Below the pieces are notes generated by a model, which saw only the letters and a list, made by a program, of their open reading frames with translations, was not told where the DNA came from and did not search any database. From assembly GCA_015295885.1 (NCBI GenBank), contig DVEE01000186.1, positions 1 to 6,907 of the forward strand: a stretch of 6,907 nt of DNA, given 5' to 3'. Each line of letters opens with the position of its first letter. Positions within the stretch are counted from its first letter, which is position 1. Shown here one piece after another: positions 1 to 6,423 of this stretch. The position numbers were made by a program, and so were the translations under genes. Origin of the DNA: Leptolyngbyaceae cyanobacterium M65_K2018_010. GTDB lineage: Bacteria > Cyanobacteriota > Cyanobacteriia > Phormidesmidales > Phormidesmidaceae.

Positions 1-81
1 ACTGAGCCCTCGCCACAGCCACCGACCGGCGAGGTTGCGGCCCAAATGGTCACCAGTCAGCAGCGGTCGGGTCAAATCCAT
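1..81 (-). CDS. possible 5' end of a minus-strand gene cut by the left edge
   Basis: A minus-strand frame opens with ATG at 81-79 and stays open to the edge for 27 codons. It reads MDLTRPLLTGDHLGRNLAGR and continues WLWRGLS. About 70 % of its third codon positions are G or C, as in the neighbouring genes, and it points the same way as the 95-residue gene and lnt, so it could be the next gene in that direction. No Shine-Dalgarno sequence is clear. A plus-strand frame is also open across 1-141 (starting TEPSPQPPTGEV, stop TAG at 142-144) and could instead be the tail of a gene entering from the left, but its third positions are less biased. I do not recognise either product. Confidence 0.25.
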   Translation of the reverse strand, partial: MDLTRPLLTGDHLGRNLAGRWLWRGLS

Positions 82-140
82 GGACCTGAGAGAAGGGCTG
101 GGAAGTTAGCCTGGAGCCCAACCTGGGCGGTTGCCGCAGC

Positions 141-428
141 TTAGCCGATATTCGATCCATTCCAGGTGGGAAAGGCCATTAGCCTAATTTTGCCTTTTTT
201 GGGTAGATCCGTTAAATCAGAGGCGAGGGCACTGCCATTGAGGGCCAGGTGGTGGGCTAGCACCGCCTTGGCTTCTGCCACCGAAGCTACTCGAAAATTG
301 AGAATGTAGAGATAGTTCACCTCCCGGTGCGTAGATGCCGCCGGGGTTTCCCAAAGGCGCAACCTGAAACCGCCCGCCTCAGGGCTAATTTTGTAGTACA
401 GCAGGTGATCTGCAGCTAACGCATACAT
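141..428 (-). CDS. conserved-looking 95-residue protein of unknown function
   Basis: The frame runs from ATG at 428-426 to TAA at 143-141. The product is small and soluble, with no signal peptide or membrane segment. The first half looks like beta strands (DHLLYYKISPEAGGFRLRLW, then VNYLYILNFRVAS). A helix (AEAKAVLAHHLALNG) and a lysine-rich tail follow. This order suggests a compact alpha/beta fold, and the regular hydrophobic pattern supports a real gene. It lies downstream of lnt on the same strand with a 119-nt gap, so it could be read through from lnt or have its own promoter. No ribosome binding site is obvious before the ATG. No catalytic motif is visible and I assign no function. It resembles small hypothetical proteins of cyanobacteria from memory only. 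Confidence 0.72.
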   Translation of the reverse strand: MYALAADHLLYYKISPEAGGFRLRLWETPAASTHREVNYLYILNFRVASVAEAKAVLAHHLALNGSALASDLTDLPKKGKIRLMAFPTWNGSNIG

Positions 429-547
429 AGCAGAGGTATTGGCTGGAAAACTTGGCTAGAGCGTGGTCAGATCACCCGTAAGACTATCTTCCCTCCAACA
501 TACCCATGGGCTTGTGAAGATTCGAGAAGCTGTTAGTAAAGTATTGG

Positions 548-2119
548 TTATTTTCCAAGGACTTTTATGAAGACAGCCCAGGTCATCGCCCCGACCCCAA
601 GCAGGGGGGTCAGCCAGTCGCCCCAGGTCACGTAGGGGGTGAGGGTTAGATGTCGGTAAAGGGTAGCCCGGTAGACGAGGAAACGGTTGGGGGCTCCCAA
701 CCAGTGGGTGCGGCCATGGTTGTCTACGAGCCCTGACAAACCCGTATTGGTGACGCGAATGGCCCAGCGATCGCTCTCCACCGCTCGCAACACATCGAAA
801 CCATGATGCTGGGCCATCATGCCTAGGGGATAGGGGTCATTATTGGAAACGGTGACGATAAATTCCCCCCCCGCTAAAGCCTGTCGACGAAACAGCCGAC
901 TATAGGCCGATTCATAGCAAATGCCGACAATTCCAACCCCAGCCTGGGTCGCAAAGGTTTGCTGGGGCGATCCGGGCACCAGATAACTGTTCAGGGGAGA
1001 GAGGCGGCTAATCCACTTGCCCAGGACGGGCTCAAAGGGAATGTATTCCCCCAAGGGCACCAGTTGCACCTTATCGTAGCGACCGTGAACTTCACCATCG
1101 GGGCGGAGTTCTAGCAGACCTTGGGTATATTGCCCAGGTTTTCCCGATGGGGCAGGGGCAAAGGTCCCCAACCATAGGGGGACACCGGTCTGACCCACGG
1201 TTTGAGTCAATCGGGCCACCTGGGGATCCCCCTGCCGCCAGATCACGGGCAGGGCCCCCTCGGGGGTAATCACCCCATCGACGCCCTGGGCTGCCAGGCT
1301 TTGATAGCCTTCGGTATAGTTCCGAATCGCCTGGTTAACGCCAGCCGGAGTCAGCTTTTCACGAGTGGGAACATTGCCTTGAACTAACCCCAAGGCGATC
1401 GCCTGGGCGGTATCCGCTTGGGCCGGTTGCTGGTAAAGCCCAAACCCAAGGGTGTGGCTCAGGACCAGCAGGGCCACCCCCAGGCCGACCAGCCCTCTAC
1501 CCCTGGCCTCGGCCCAAAGCCCGTTGGTGGCCACGATGGTCGCTGTAATCGCCCCCGGCCCCGAGAGTTGGGCCAGGTGCAAAATCCACAAATTACCCGG
1601 ACTCTGGGTCAGACTGAGGGGAGACCAGTCCAGGGGGGAGTAATTCCGTCCAGCTTCTAAAGCAACCCATAGGGCCGTACCCACGGCCACCCGCAGCCCC
1701 GGATGAGTGGGCCAGTGCCGGGCTACCCAGCCCAGCCCCAGACCCCACAGGGCGATAAACCCCGCCCCCCAGAGGGTGATCACCACCCACACCCCAAGGG
1801 CGATGGCTAGGCTGCCCGCCCAGGGTACCCCCAGCCACATCAAAGGGTGCAGATGGGTAATCCAAACCAAGGACAGGCCGTAATAGACCATGCCCCAGAG
1901 CAAACCATAGCCCGCCGCCCACCACGCCGGCTGCCCTACCGTCGATACCATCACCCGCCATAGCGGCACCAGGGCAATCCAGGCCAAGGGCCATAGACTC
2001 AACGGTGGCAGGGCCAGGGCCATCAGTAAACCGCTCAGCCCCACTAGGCTCAGGTGCGCTCTGGCCCCACCCAGCGCCTGGGTCTTAGCCACCATTGGCG
2101 GCTTCCCAACATTGGTCAT
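548..2119 (-). CDS. lnt: apolipoprotein N-acyltransferase
   Basis: Lnt moves an acyl chain from a phospholipid to the N-terminal diacylglyceryl-cysteine of apolipoproteins, the last step of lipoprotein maturation in the plasma membrane. The 523-residue product is close to the usual length (E. coli about 512). Residues 20-225 hold a series of hydrophobic membrane helices. Residues 240-490 form the nitrilase-like (CN_hydrolase) domain. The catalytic triad is complete: Glu287 in ITPEGALP, Lys350 in GRYDKVQLVP and Cys401 in VGICYESA. The conserved Glu358 (PLGEYIPFE) and the SNND segment at 425-428 are also present. A last membrane segment spans about 500-519. ATG at 2119 is the first usable start: three ATGs just upstream are out of frame, and M9 is an alternative. 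No clear ribosome binding site is seen. The gene diverges from the 214-residue membrane protein. Confidence 0.97.
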   Translation of the reverse strand: MTNVGKPPMVAKTQALGGARAHLSLVGLSGLLMALALPPLSLWPLAWIALVPLWRVMVSTVGQPAWWAAGYGLLWGMVYYGLSLVWITHLHPLMWLGVPWAGSLAIALGVWVVITLWGAGFIALWGLGLGWVARHWPTHPGLRVAVGTALWVALEAGRNYSPLDWSPLSLTQSPGNLWILHLAQLSGPGAITATIVATNGLWAEARGRGLVGLGVALLVLSHTLGFGLYQQPAQADTAQAIALGLVQGNVPTREKLTPAGVNQAIRNYTEGYQSLAAQGVDGVITPEGALPVIWRQGDPQVARLTQTVGQTGVPLWLGTFAPAPSGKPGQYTQGLLELRPDGEVHGRYDKVQLVPLGEYIPFEPVLGKWISRLSPLNSYLVPGSPQQTFATQAGVGIVGICYESAYSRLFRRQALAGGEFIVTVSNNDPYPLGMMAQHHGFDVLRAVESDRWAIRVTNTGLSGLVDNHGRTHWLGAPNRFLVYRATLYRHLTLTPYVTWGDWLTPLLGVGAMTWAVFIKVLGK

Positions 2120-2239
2120 GGCCGTAGAGCATAGGGGGGCATAGCATTGCTAGGGAGGGCAGGCTGGTAGCAGCCAACGCTGCCAGATCAAGTTCTACTT
2201 TATTACCATTGAAGCAGTGGTCGATTAAACCCAGGCACT
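2120..2239. promoter_or_regulatory. divergent intergenic region between lnt and the membrane-protein gene
   Basis: This 120-bp spacer must carry the start signals of both lnt (leftward) and the 214-residue gene (rightward). Its right half, about 2190-2230, is AT-richer than the surroundings. No pair of -35 and -10 hexamers with good spacing can be named. TATTAC at 2201-2206 is a possible -10 with no convincing partner. A weak AGG at 2233-2235 precedes the rightward ATG by four bases. The hairpin at 2158-2184 lies inside. Confidence 0.4.
2158..2184. other. bulged hairpin in the divergent spacer
   Basis: GGCTG (2162-2166) and CAGCC (2171-2175) pair around the loop GTAG. GGCA (2158-2161) and TGCC (2181-2184) extend the stem past a five-base bulge, AACGC. 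If transcribed rightward it would sit in the 5' leader of the 214-residue gene, provided that leader starts upstream of it. No T tract follows. It may be an operator, a leader structure or chance in GC-rich DNA. Confidence 0.25.
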
Positions 2240-2884
2240 ATGGTCAACGCCGTTTCCACTCCTCCGACCCCTGTGCTCCATCCTGGGGAACCCATCCCCC
2301 TGGACTTAGCTGAACCCTTGCCGACAACTGCGGATAGCTTGGCAGAGGTACAACTCAGCCTGCCTGTAGAAGCTCCTACCCCTGAGCCCGAGCCCATTTC
2401 CTCCGTGACGATCAACCTGGCAGCCCAGGACGTGCGCATGGTGCTGCGGGAACAGAACGAACAGAGTCAAACCTTAACCACCAAGCTCAACATTCTGTTT
2501 GTGGCCAACGGTGCCTTGCTCACCAGCCTGAGCATTTCCCGTCTTCTCGTTAGCGGCAGTTTATTTAGCTTGGCAGAAGTCCTGGGGTTTCTGATTAGTT
2601 TTTCTCTGCTCATGCGCGCATTTTTACCTCGTCAGGTGGCTGTAACCCCCAATCTGGAGGATCATCAGTTCCTAGAAACCTACCTGGCCCTAACCGCCCG
2701 TGACTACCAACTGCAAATGCTGGTGAATCTGGCAGAAACCTATAACGCCAACAAACAACGGCTAGAAGATATTTCCCAAAGCTTGAGGTACGCCGCTTAT
2801 ACCATCTGGGGCACAACTGCTATTATGCTGGTACACATTCTGGCTATCTATGTGACCAAAGGTGCACCACGGTTTGTGTTGTAG
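2240..2884 (+). CDS. three-helix membrane protein with proline-rich N-terminus, function unknown
   Basis: The frame runs from ATG at 2240 to TAG at 2882-2884 and encodes 214 residues. Residues 1-55 are rich in Pro, Glu and Thr and look disordered. Residues 60-80 form a polar helix. Two membrane segments follow closely at about 83-104 and 107-128. A polar, helical stretch of about 55 residues (LEDHQFLETYLALTARDYQ onward, including a repeated pattern of Leu and Lys/Arg) leads to a third membrane segment at about 184-205. The tail is short and ends GAPRFVL. There is no signal peptide or catalytic motif. The order (membrane hairpin, helical cytosolic part, final membrane helix) recalls SLATT and PycTM membrane effectors in topology only. 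No cyclase or nuclease partner is visible here. The gene is followed after 20 bp by the 109-residue gene and probably forms a transcription unit with it. The motif QLSLPV occurs at 38-43. Confidence 0.85.
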   Translation: MVNAVSTPPTPVLHPGEPIPLDLAEPLPTTADSLAEVQLSLPVEAPTPEPEPISSVTINLAAQDVRMVLREQNEQSQTLTTKLNILFVANGALLTSLSISRLLVSGSLFSLAEVLGFLISFSLLMRAFLPRQVAVTPNLEDHQFLETYLALTARDYQLQMLVNLAETYNANKQRLEDISQSLRYAAYTIWGTTAIMLVHILAIYVTKGAPRFVL

Positions 2885-2892
2885 GTCTCTTT

Positions 2893-2896
2893 AGGG
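2893..2896 (+). promoter_or_regulatory. ribosome binding site of the 109-residue gene
   Basis: AGGG sits eight bases before ATG 2905, a normal Shine-Dalgarno spacing. A second AGGG (2900-2903) lies one base from the ATG and is too close to work. The site supports ATG 2905 as the start. Confidence 0.5.
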
Positions 2897-2904
2897 TTAA
2901 GGGT

Positions 2905-3234
2905 ATGGCCTTCTCAGACGTAATACAGGCTCATCAGACCAAAGAGCAAGAGCAAACGGACGCCGGCTCGGAAAAACGGGTCTACCTACCCAAGCCCGAC
3001 GTCAATAATATTACGGTGCTGACCGAAAGCCTCCCCAACGAACCTATTTTGCCCTGGCACCACTTTGACTCCCCCTGGCTAGAAAAAGCTGTTGAGCAGG
3101 GCAGCGAAGAGGAGGACCAGAGTCAGACCCGAGCGGAATCAACCCCTAACCAGGAACAGGCTGAACAACTCGCCCTACCCTTGGATGGAGATGACAAGCA
3201 GGAGCAGGAACCGCTAGAGGCGGCCTCGCCCTGA
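2905..3234 (+). CDS. acidic, glutamine-rich, probably disordered 109-residue protein
   Basis: The frame runs from ATG at 2905 to TGA at 3232-3234. The product is rich in Glu, Gln and Asp, has no membrane segment or signal peptide, and is likely disordered over much of its length. A less acidic middle, residues 25-62, reads KRVYLPKPDVNN and then PILPWHHFDSPWLEKA. It contains aromatic residues that could form a binding segment. The tail from about 65 is strongly acidic and contains QLALPL at residues 88-93, a match to the QLxLPL form of sliding-clamp binding peptides, as in Hda. The gene begins 20 bp after the membrane-protein gene on the same strand, so the two are probably co-transcribed. I do not recognise the family. 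The composition could also be that of an adaptor or linker protein. Confidence 0.72.
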   Translation: MAFSDVIQAHQTKEQEQTDAGSEKRVYLPKPDVNNITVLTESLPNEPILPWHHFDSPWLEKAVEQGSEEEDQSQTRAESTPNQEQAEQLALPLDGDDKQEQEPLEAASP

Positions 3235-3292
3235 CGCCTGTTGATTCGCTAGTCGCTTGCCCCTTGGCCCCAAACCCGGGCATAGGTTAGGG

Positions 3293-3309
3293 CTGAGCGC
3301 ACCGCTCAG
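3293..3309 (+). terminator. possible terminator hairpin after the 109-residue gene
   Basis: CTGAGCG (3293-3299) and CGCTCAG (3303-3309) make a perfect seven-base stem with loop CAC. The site lies 58 bases after the TGA of the 109-residue gene. No T run follows, so it is not a canonical intrinsic terminator. It may still end or stabilise the transcript. Confidence 0.35.
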
Positions 3310-3360
3310 TCGCTGTGTCTAATGAATTGTAAGAAGGGGCTGTGAACCTGGGCTGGGCCT

Positions 3361-3375
3361 GGCTCAGGCTGAGCC
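3361..3375. terminator. possible terminator hairpin at the end of the 67-residue gene
   Basis: GGCTCA (3361-3366) and TGAGCC (3370-3375) pair around GGC. The hairpin starts one base past the TAA of the minus-strand 67-residue gene and faces the hairpin at 3293-3309, so the two could separate convergent transcripts. No T tract is present on either strand. Confidence 0.3.
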
Positions 3376-3376
3376 C

Positions 3377-3580
3377 TTAGAAGCCTTGACGGGAAACCAG
3401 CTTCTCAATATCAGCCTGGGTTTGGTGGAGTAGATGGTGGCGGCTATCCCCAGCCATGTTTAGGGAAGGCACCAGATTGCGAGCTTGGAGAGCCATGTGA
3501 AGTTGCAAATGGGCGACGTATTCGGAAAAGTCTTCGCGGGTTTCGGTCAGGGCTGGAGCTAATTGTTCTGACAGGGCCAC
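3377..3580 (-). CDS. small 67-residue helical protein of unknown function
   Basis: The frame starts at GTG (3580-3578) and ends at TAA (3379-3377). A Shine-Dalgarno sequence, AAGAGG at 3594-3589, lies eight bases before the GTG and supports both the gene and this start. The product is soluble and probably mostly helical: residues 2-35 (ALSEQLAPALTETREDFSEY onward) and 46-64 (SRHHLLHQTQADIEKLVSR) look like two amphipathic helices joined by a loop with Pro and Asn. No domain or metal-binding pattern is clear, although two adjacent His occur at 48-49. It is divergent from mutS across a 124-bp AT-rich spacer. I do not recognise the family. Confidence 0.62.
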   Translation of the reverse strand: MALSEQLAPALTETREDFSEYVAHLQLHMALQARNLVPSLNMAGDSRHHLLHQTQADIEKLVSRQGF

Positions 3581-3588
3581 GGGAACAA

Positions 3589-3594
3589 CCTCTT
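3589..3594 (-). promoter_or_regulatory. ribosome binding site of the 67-residue gene
   Basis: Read on the minus strand this is AAGAGG, eight bases before the GTG start. It is one of the clearest Shine-Dalgarno sequences in the window and decides the start of a gene that has no nearby ATG. Confidence 0.55.
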
Positions 3595-3704
3595 TAATGA
3601 TTGAACATCGATAAAATATGCAACGATATCGAAGTTAACACAGGCCGTGGACTGCTCTTGGGCCGTGCAAAGAAGCTTAACGGTTAGTTGCCCCAAACGA
3701 CGCG
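3595..3704. promoter_or_regulatory. AT-rich divergent promoter region of mutS and the 67-residue gene
   Basis: The part from about 3594 to 3640 is clearly AT-richer than the flanking genes and is the likely site of divergent promoters. TTGAAC (3601-3606) could be a -35 element, but the hexamer at a suitable distance (GATATC, 3625-3630, spacing 18) matches TATAAT at only three positions. TAAAAT (3612-3617) is a better -10 by itself but has no -35. The short palindromes ATCGAT (3607-3612), CGATATCG (3624-3631) and GTTAAC (3634-3639) cluster here. No cyanobacterial LexA-type box is seen. No Shine-Dalgarno sequence precedes mutS. Confidence 0.4.
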
Positions 3705-6389
3705 ATGTCTGGTTCATCCCCCCCCGCTGACAGTCAACCTCTCCTGCCAGAGCGGCTGGCGAAACATACCGTGCGCTATGCCGACCATCGCTCGGTGGAT
3801 TGGGATGAGCTGACGCCCATGATGCGGCACTACGTGGAGATGAAGGAGCAGTATCCCCATGCCCTGGTGCTGTACCGGGTGGGCGATTTCTTTGAAACCT
3901 TTTTTCAGGATGCGATCGCCATCGCCCGGGAACTTGAGCTGGTATTGACCAGCAAAGACGCCGGTAAGCAGATTGGCCGGGTGCCCCTGGCGGGTATTCC
4001 CCACCATGCCCTCGATCGCTACTGCACCCTACTGGTGGAAAAGGGCTATGCGATCGCCATCTGCGACCAGGTGGAGGACCCGGCGGTGGCCCAGGGGTTG
4101 GTGAAGCGGGAAGTCACCCGGGTGATCACGCCGGGCACGGTGCTGGAGGAAGGCATGCTGCGCGCCAGCCAGAACAACTTTTTGGCGGCAGTGGTGGTGG
4201 CGGGGCAACACTGGGGGTTAGCCTATGCCGATGTCTCGACGGGGGAATTTCTCACCACCCAGGGGGCCGACCTGGAGCAGCTTAGCCAGGAACTGTTGCG
4301 GCTCCAGCCGGCGGAGGTGCTGTTTCCGGTGGATGCGCCTAACCTGGGGGCGATGCTGCGCCCCGGGGAAACCAGCGATCAACTGCCGGATTGCCTGCCC
4401 CGCCAGTTTTGCTATACCCTGCGGCCCCAGGGGGCCTTTAGCCAAAGCGAGGCCCGGCAACGACTGCTGCAACGGTTTCGGTTGCGATCGCTGGAAGGGC
4501 TAGGCTGCGACCATCTGCCCCTGGCGGTGCGGGCCGCGGGGGGCTTGCTGGATTACGTGGAAGACACCCAAAAGACCGTGCAGGCCCCGCTCCAGCCCCT
4601 CAGCACCTACACCCTATCCGCCTACCTGGTGATTGACCACCAAACCCGCCGCAACCTGGAAATCACCCAGACGGCCCGGGATGGCACCTACAACGGCTCC
4701 CTGCTCTGGGCGCTGGATCGCACCGTCACCGCCATGGGCGGCCGCACCCTACGGCGCTGGCTGCTGCAACCGCTGCTGGATGTCCAAGCCATCCAGGCTC
4801 GCCAGGCCACGATCCGCGAACTCCTCCAGGATGGCAACCTGCGGCAGATGCTCCAGCACCGTCTGAAGCAAATCTATGACCTGGAGCGGCTGGCCGGAAG
4901 GGCCGGGTCGGGCACCGCCAATGCCCGCGATCTGGTGGCCCTGGCCGATTCCTTCCTGCGCCTGCCCGATTTGGCCGCCTTGGCTGCCCAGGCCCAATCC
5001 CCCTATCTACAAGCGCTTCAGGAGGTGCCGCCGGAACTGGAGCAGTTGGGCCAAACCCTGCGATCGCACCTGGTAGATAATCCCCCCCTTTACCTCACCG
5101 AGGGGCATCTGATTCGATCTGGGGTCAACCCCCAACTGGATGGCCTGCGCCAGCAGGCCGCCGATGACCAGCGCTGGATTGCCGCATTGGAACCCGCAGA
5201 GCGGGCCCGCACGGGTATTCCCACCCTCAAGGTGGGTTTTAACAAAGCCTTTGGTTACTACATCAGCCTTTCCCGGGCCAAGGCCGACCAGGCCCCCGAT
5301 GACTACATCCGCAAGCAAACCCTGACCAACGAAGAGCGCTTTATCACCCCTGAACTAAAGGAACGGGAAGCGCGGGTGTTCAATCTCGAGGCCGAAATGA
5401 ATGCCCTGGAGTACGAGATCTTTAATCAACTGCGGGAACAGGTGGGAGCCCAGGCGGAGCTGATTCGCAAAGTGGCTGCCGCCGTGGCTGCCGCCGATGT
5501 GCTCTGCGGTCTGGCCGAGGTGGCAGTGTTCCAAGGCTACTGCTGCCCGGACATCGACGATTCGCGCACCATCTCGATTACTGAGGGCCGCCATCCCGTG
5601 GTGGAACAACTCCTACCGGCGGGCTTCTTTGTGCCCAACTCCACCTATCTGGGCACCGCCCCGGCGGATCGCGATGCCCCCTACGCCCAGGACCTGATCA
5701 TTCTCACGGGCCCCAATGCCAGCGGTAAAAGCTGCTACCTGCGCCAGGTGGGGCTAATTCAACTGATGGCCCAGATGGGCAGTTTTGTGCCGGCCCAGGG
5801 GGCACGGCTGGGGGTGTGCGATCGCATCTTTACCCGCGTCGGCGCAGTGGATGATCTGGCCACCGGGCAATCTACCTTTATGGTGGAGATGAACGAAACG
5901 GCGAATATTCTCAACCACGCCACGCCGCGATCGCTGGTGCTCCTGGATGAAATTGGTCGGGGCACCGCCACCTTCGACGGGCTCTCCATCGCCTGGGCCG
6001 TAGCCGAACACCTGGCGATCGAGCTCCAGGCCCGCACGATCTTTGCCACCCATTACCACGAACTGAATGAACTGGCCGCCCTGGTCACCAACGTGGCCAA
6101 CTACCAGGTGACGGTGAAGGAAATGCCTGACCAGATCATCTTCCTCCATCAGGTGCAACCCGGCGGCGCTGACAAATCCTACGGCATCGAAGCCGGGAGA
6201 CTGGCGGGACTGCCTCCCTCGGTGATCCAGCGCGCCCGCGACGTAATGCGCGAGATCGAACGCCACAGCACCATTGCCGTGGGCCTGCGGGGAGAAGCCC
6301 CCCGTTCCCCCAAACCCCGCCGCCGCGCTAGGGAGGTCGCCGCCCCCTACGATCCCTCCGAACAGCTCGATCTGTTTGGGAAATCCTAA
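3705..6389 (+). CDS. mutS: DNA mismatch repair protein MutS
   Basis: MutS binds mismatches and small loops, then uses ATP to form a sliding clamp that recruits MutL. The 894-residue protein is full length for a cyanobacterial MutS. The mismatch-binding domain (about 35-150) has Phe62-x-Glu64 in GDFFETF, the residues that probe the mispaired base. The connector and the lever/clamp domains follow (about 155-610). The ABC ATPase domain has Walker A GPNASGKS at 669-676, STFMVEM at 723-729, Walker B with Asp748 and Glu749 in LLDEIGRG, and the ATPase histidine 783 in ATHYHEL. A basic, proline-rich linker (about 862-882) leads to QLDLF at 887-891, a consensus clamp-binding peptide. ATG 3705 is the only start in its frame after an in-frame stop at 3678-3680. 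No ribosome binding site is clear. Six HIP1 octamers lie in the gene. The ATPase motifs and the mismatch-binding motif are intact, so the protein should be active. Confidence 0.98.
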   Translation: MSGSSPPADSQPLLPERLAKHTVRYADHRSVDWDELTPMMRHYVEMKEQYPHALVLYRVGDFFETFFQDAIAIARELELVLTSKDAGKQIGRVPLAGIPHHALDRYCTLLVEKGYAIAICDQVEDPAVAQGLVKREVTRVITPGTVLEEGMLRASQNNFLAAVVVAGQHWGLAYADVSTGEFLTTQGADLEQLSQELLRLQPAEVLFPVDAPNLGAMLRPGETSDQLPDCLPRQFCYTLRPQGAFSQSEARQRLLQRFRLRSLEGLGCDHLPLAVRAAGGLLDYVEDTQKTVQAPLQPLSTYTLSAYLVIDHQTRRNLEITQTARDGTYNGSLLWALDRTVTAMGGRTLRRWLLQPLLDVQAIQARQATIRELLQDGNLRQMLQHRLKQIYDLERLAGRAGSGTANARDLVALADSFLRLPDLAALAAQAQSPYLQALQEVPPELEQLGQTLRSHLVDNPPLYLTEGHLIRSGVNPQLDGLRQQAADDQRWIAALEPAERARTGIPTLKVGFNKAFGYYISLSRAKADQAPDDYIRKQTLTNEERFITPELKEREARVFNLEAEMNALEYEIFNQLREQVGAQAELIRKVAAAVAAADVLCGLAEVAVFQGYCCPDIDDSRTISITEGRHPVVEQLLPAGFFVPNSTYLGTAPADRDAPYAQDLIILTGPNASGKSCYLRQVGLIQLMAQMGSFVPAQGARLGVCDRIFTRVGAVDDLATGQSTFMVEMNETANILNHATPRSLVLLDEIGRGTATFDGLSIAWAVAEHLAIELQARTIFATHYHELNELAALVTNVANYQVTVKEMPDQIIFLHQVQPGGADKSYGIEAGRLAGLPPSVIQRARDVMREIERHSTIAVGLRGEAPRSPKPRRRAREVAAPYDPSEQLDLFGKS

Positions 6390-6411
6390 GCTGATGGTCA
6401 AGGGGATGGTG

Positions 6412-6423
6412 GGGCGATCGCCC
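6412..6423. other. extended HIP1 palindrome between mutS and the integrase gene
   Basis: The 12-base palindrome GGGCGATCGCCC contains a HIP1 octamer at 6414-6421 and lies in the 72-bp gap between two convergent genes. It has no loop and only three Ts after it, so a terminator role is uncertain. A second palindrome, TGAGCGCTCA, lies at 6444-6453. Confidence 0.45.

Larger units (their letters stand above)
767..6421. repeat. dispersed HIP1 octamers (GCGATCGC), nine copies
   Basis: Copies start at 767, 1395, 3912, 4050, 4484, 5060, 5818, 5927 and 6414. HIP1 is an abundant palindrome of many cyanobacterial genomes and identifies the host lineage. Eight copies lie inside lnt or mutS and one in the mutS-integrase gap. 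None occurs in 2120-3704 or in the integrase fragment. Confidence 0.9.

Noticed and set aside
1593..1994. 133-codon minus-strand frame inside lnt
   Set aside because: It is an out-of-frame reading of the Lnt membrane region, on the same strand, with a low-complexity Gly-rich translation. Lnt itself is certain.
2203..2439. 78-codon minus-strand frame over the start of the 214-residue gene
   Set aside because: It is antisense to the proline-rich N-terminus, Ser/Gly-rich, and would run across the divergent spacer with no start signal.
3591..3706. SOS (LexA) box upstream of mutS
   Set aside because: No match to the cyanobacterial RGTAC-N3-DGTWC type of site is present.
3714..5609. Several minus- and plus-strand frames of 60-103 codons overlapping mutS
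   Set aside because: All overlap strongly conserved MutS coding sequence and show no domain pattern of their own.
6412..6423. Intrinsic terminator at the end of mutS
   Set aside because: GGGCGATCGCCC is a loop-less palindrome around a HIP1 octamer with only three Ts following. HIP1 sites are scattered through the window and do not act as terminators in the genes that hold them.
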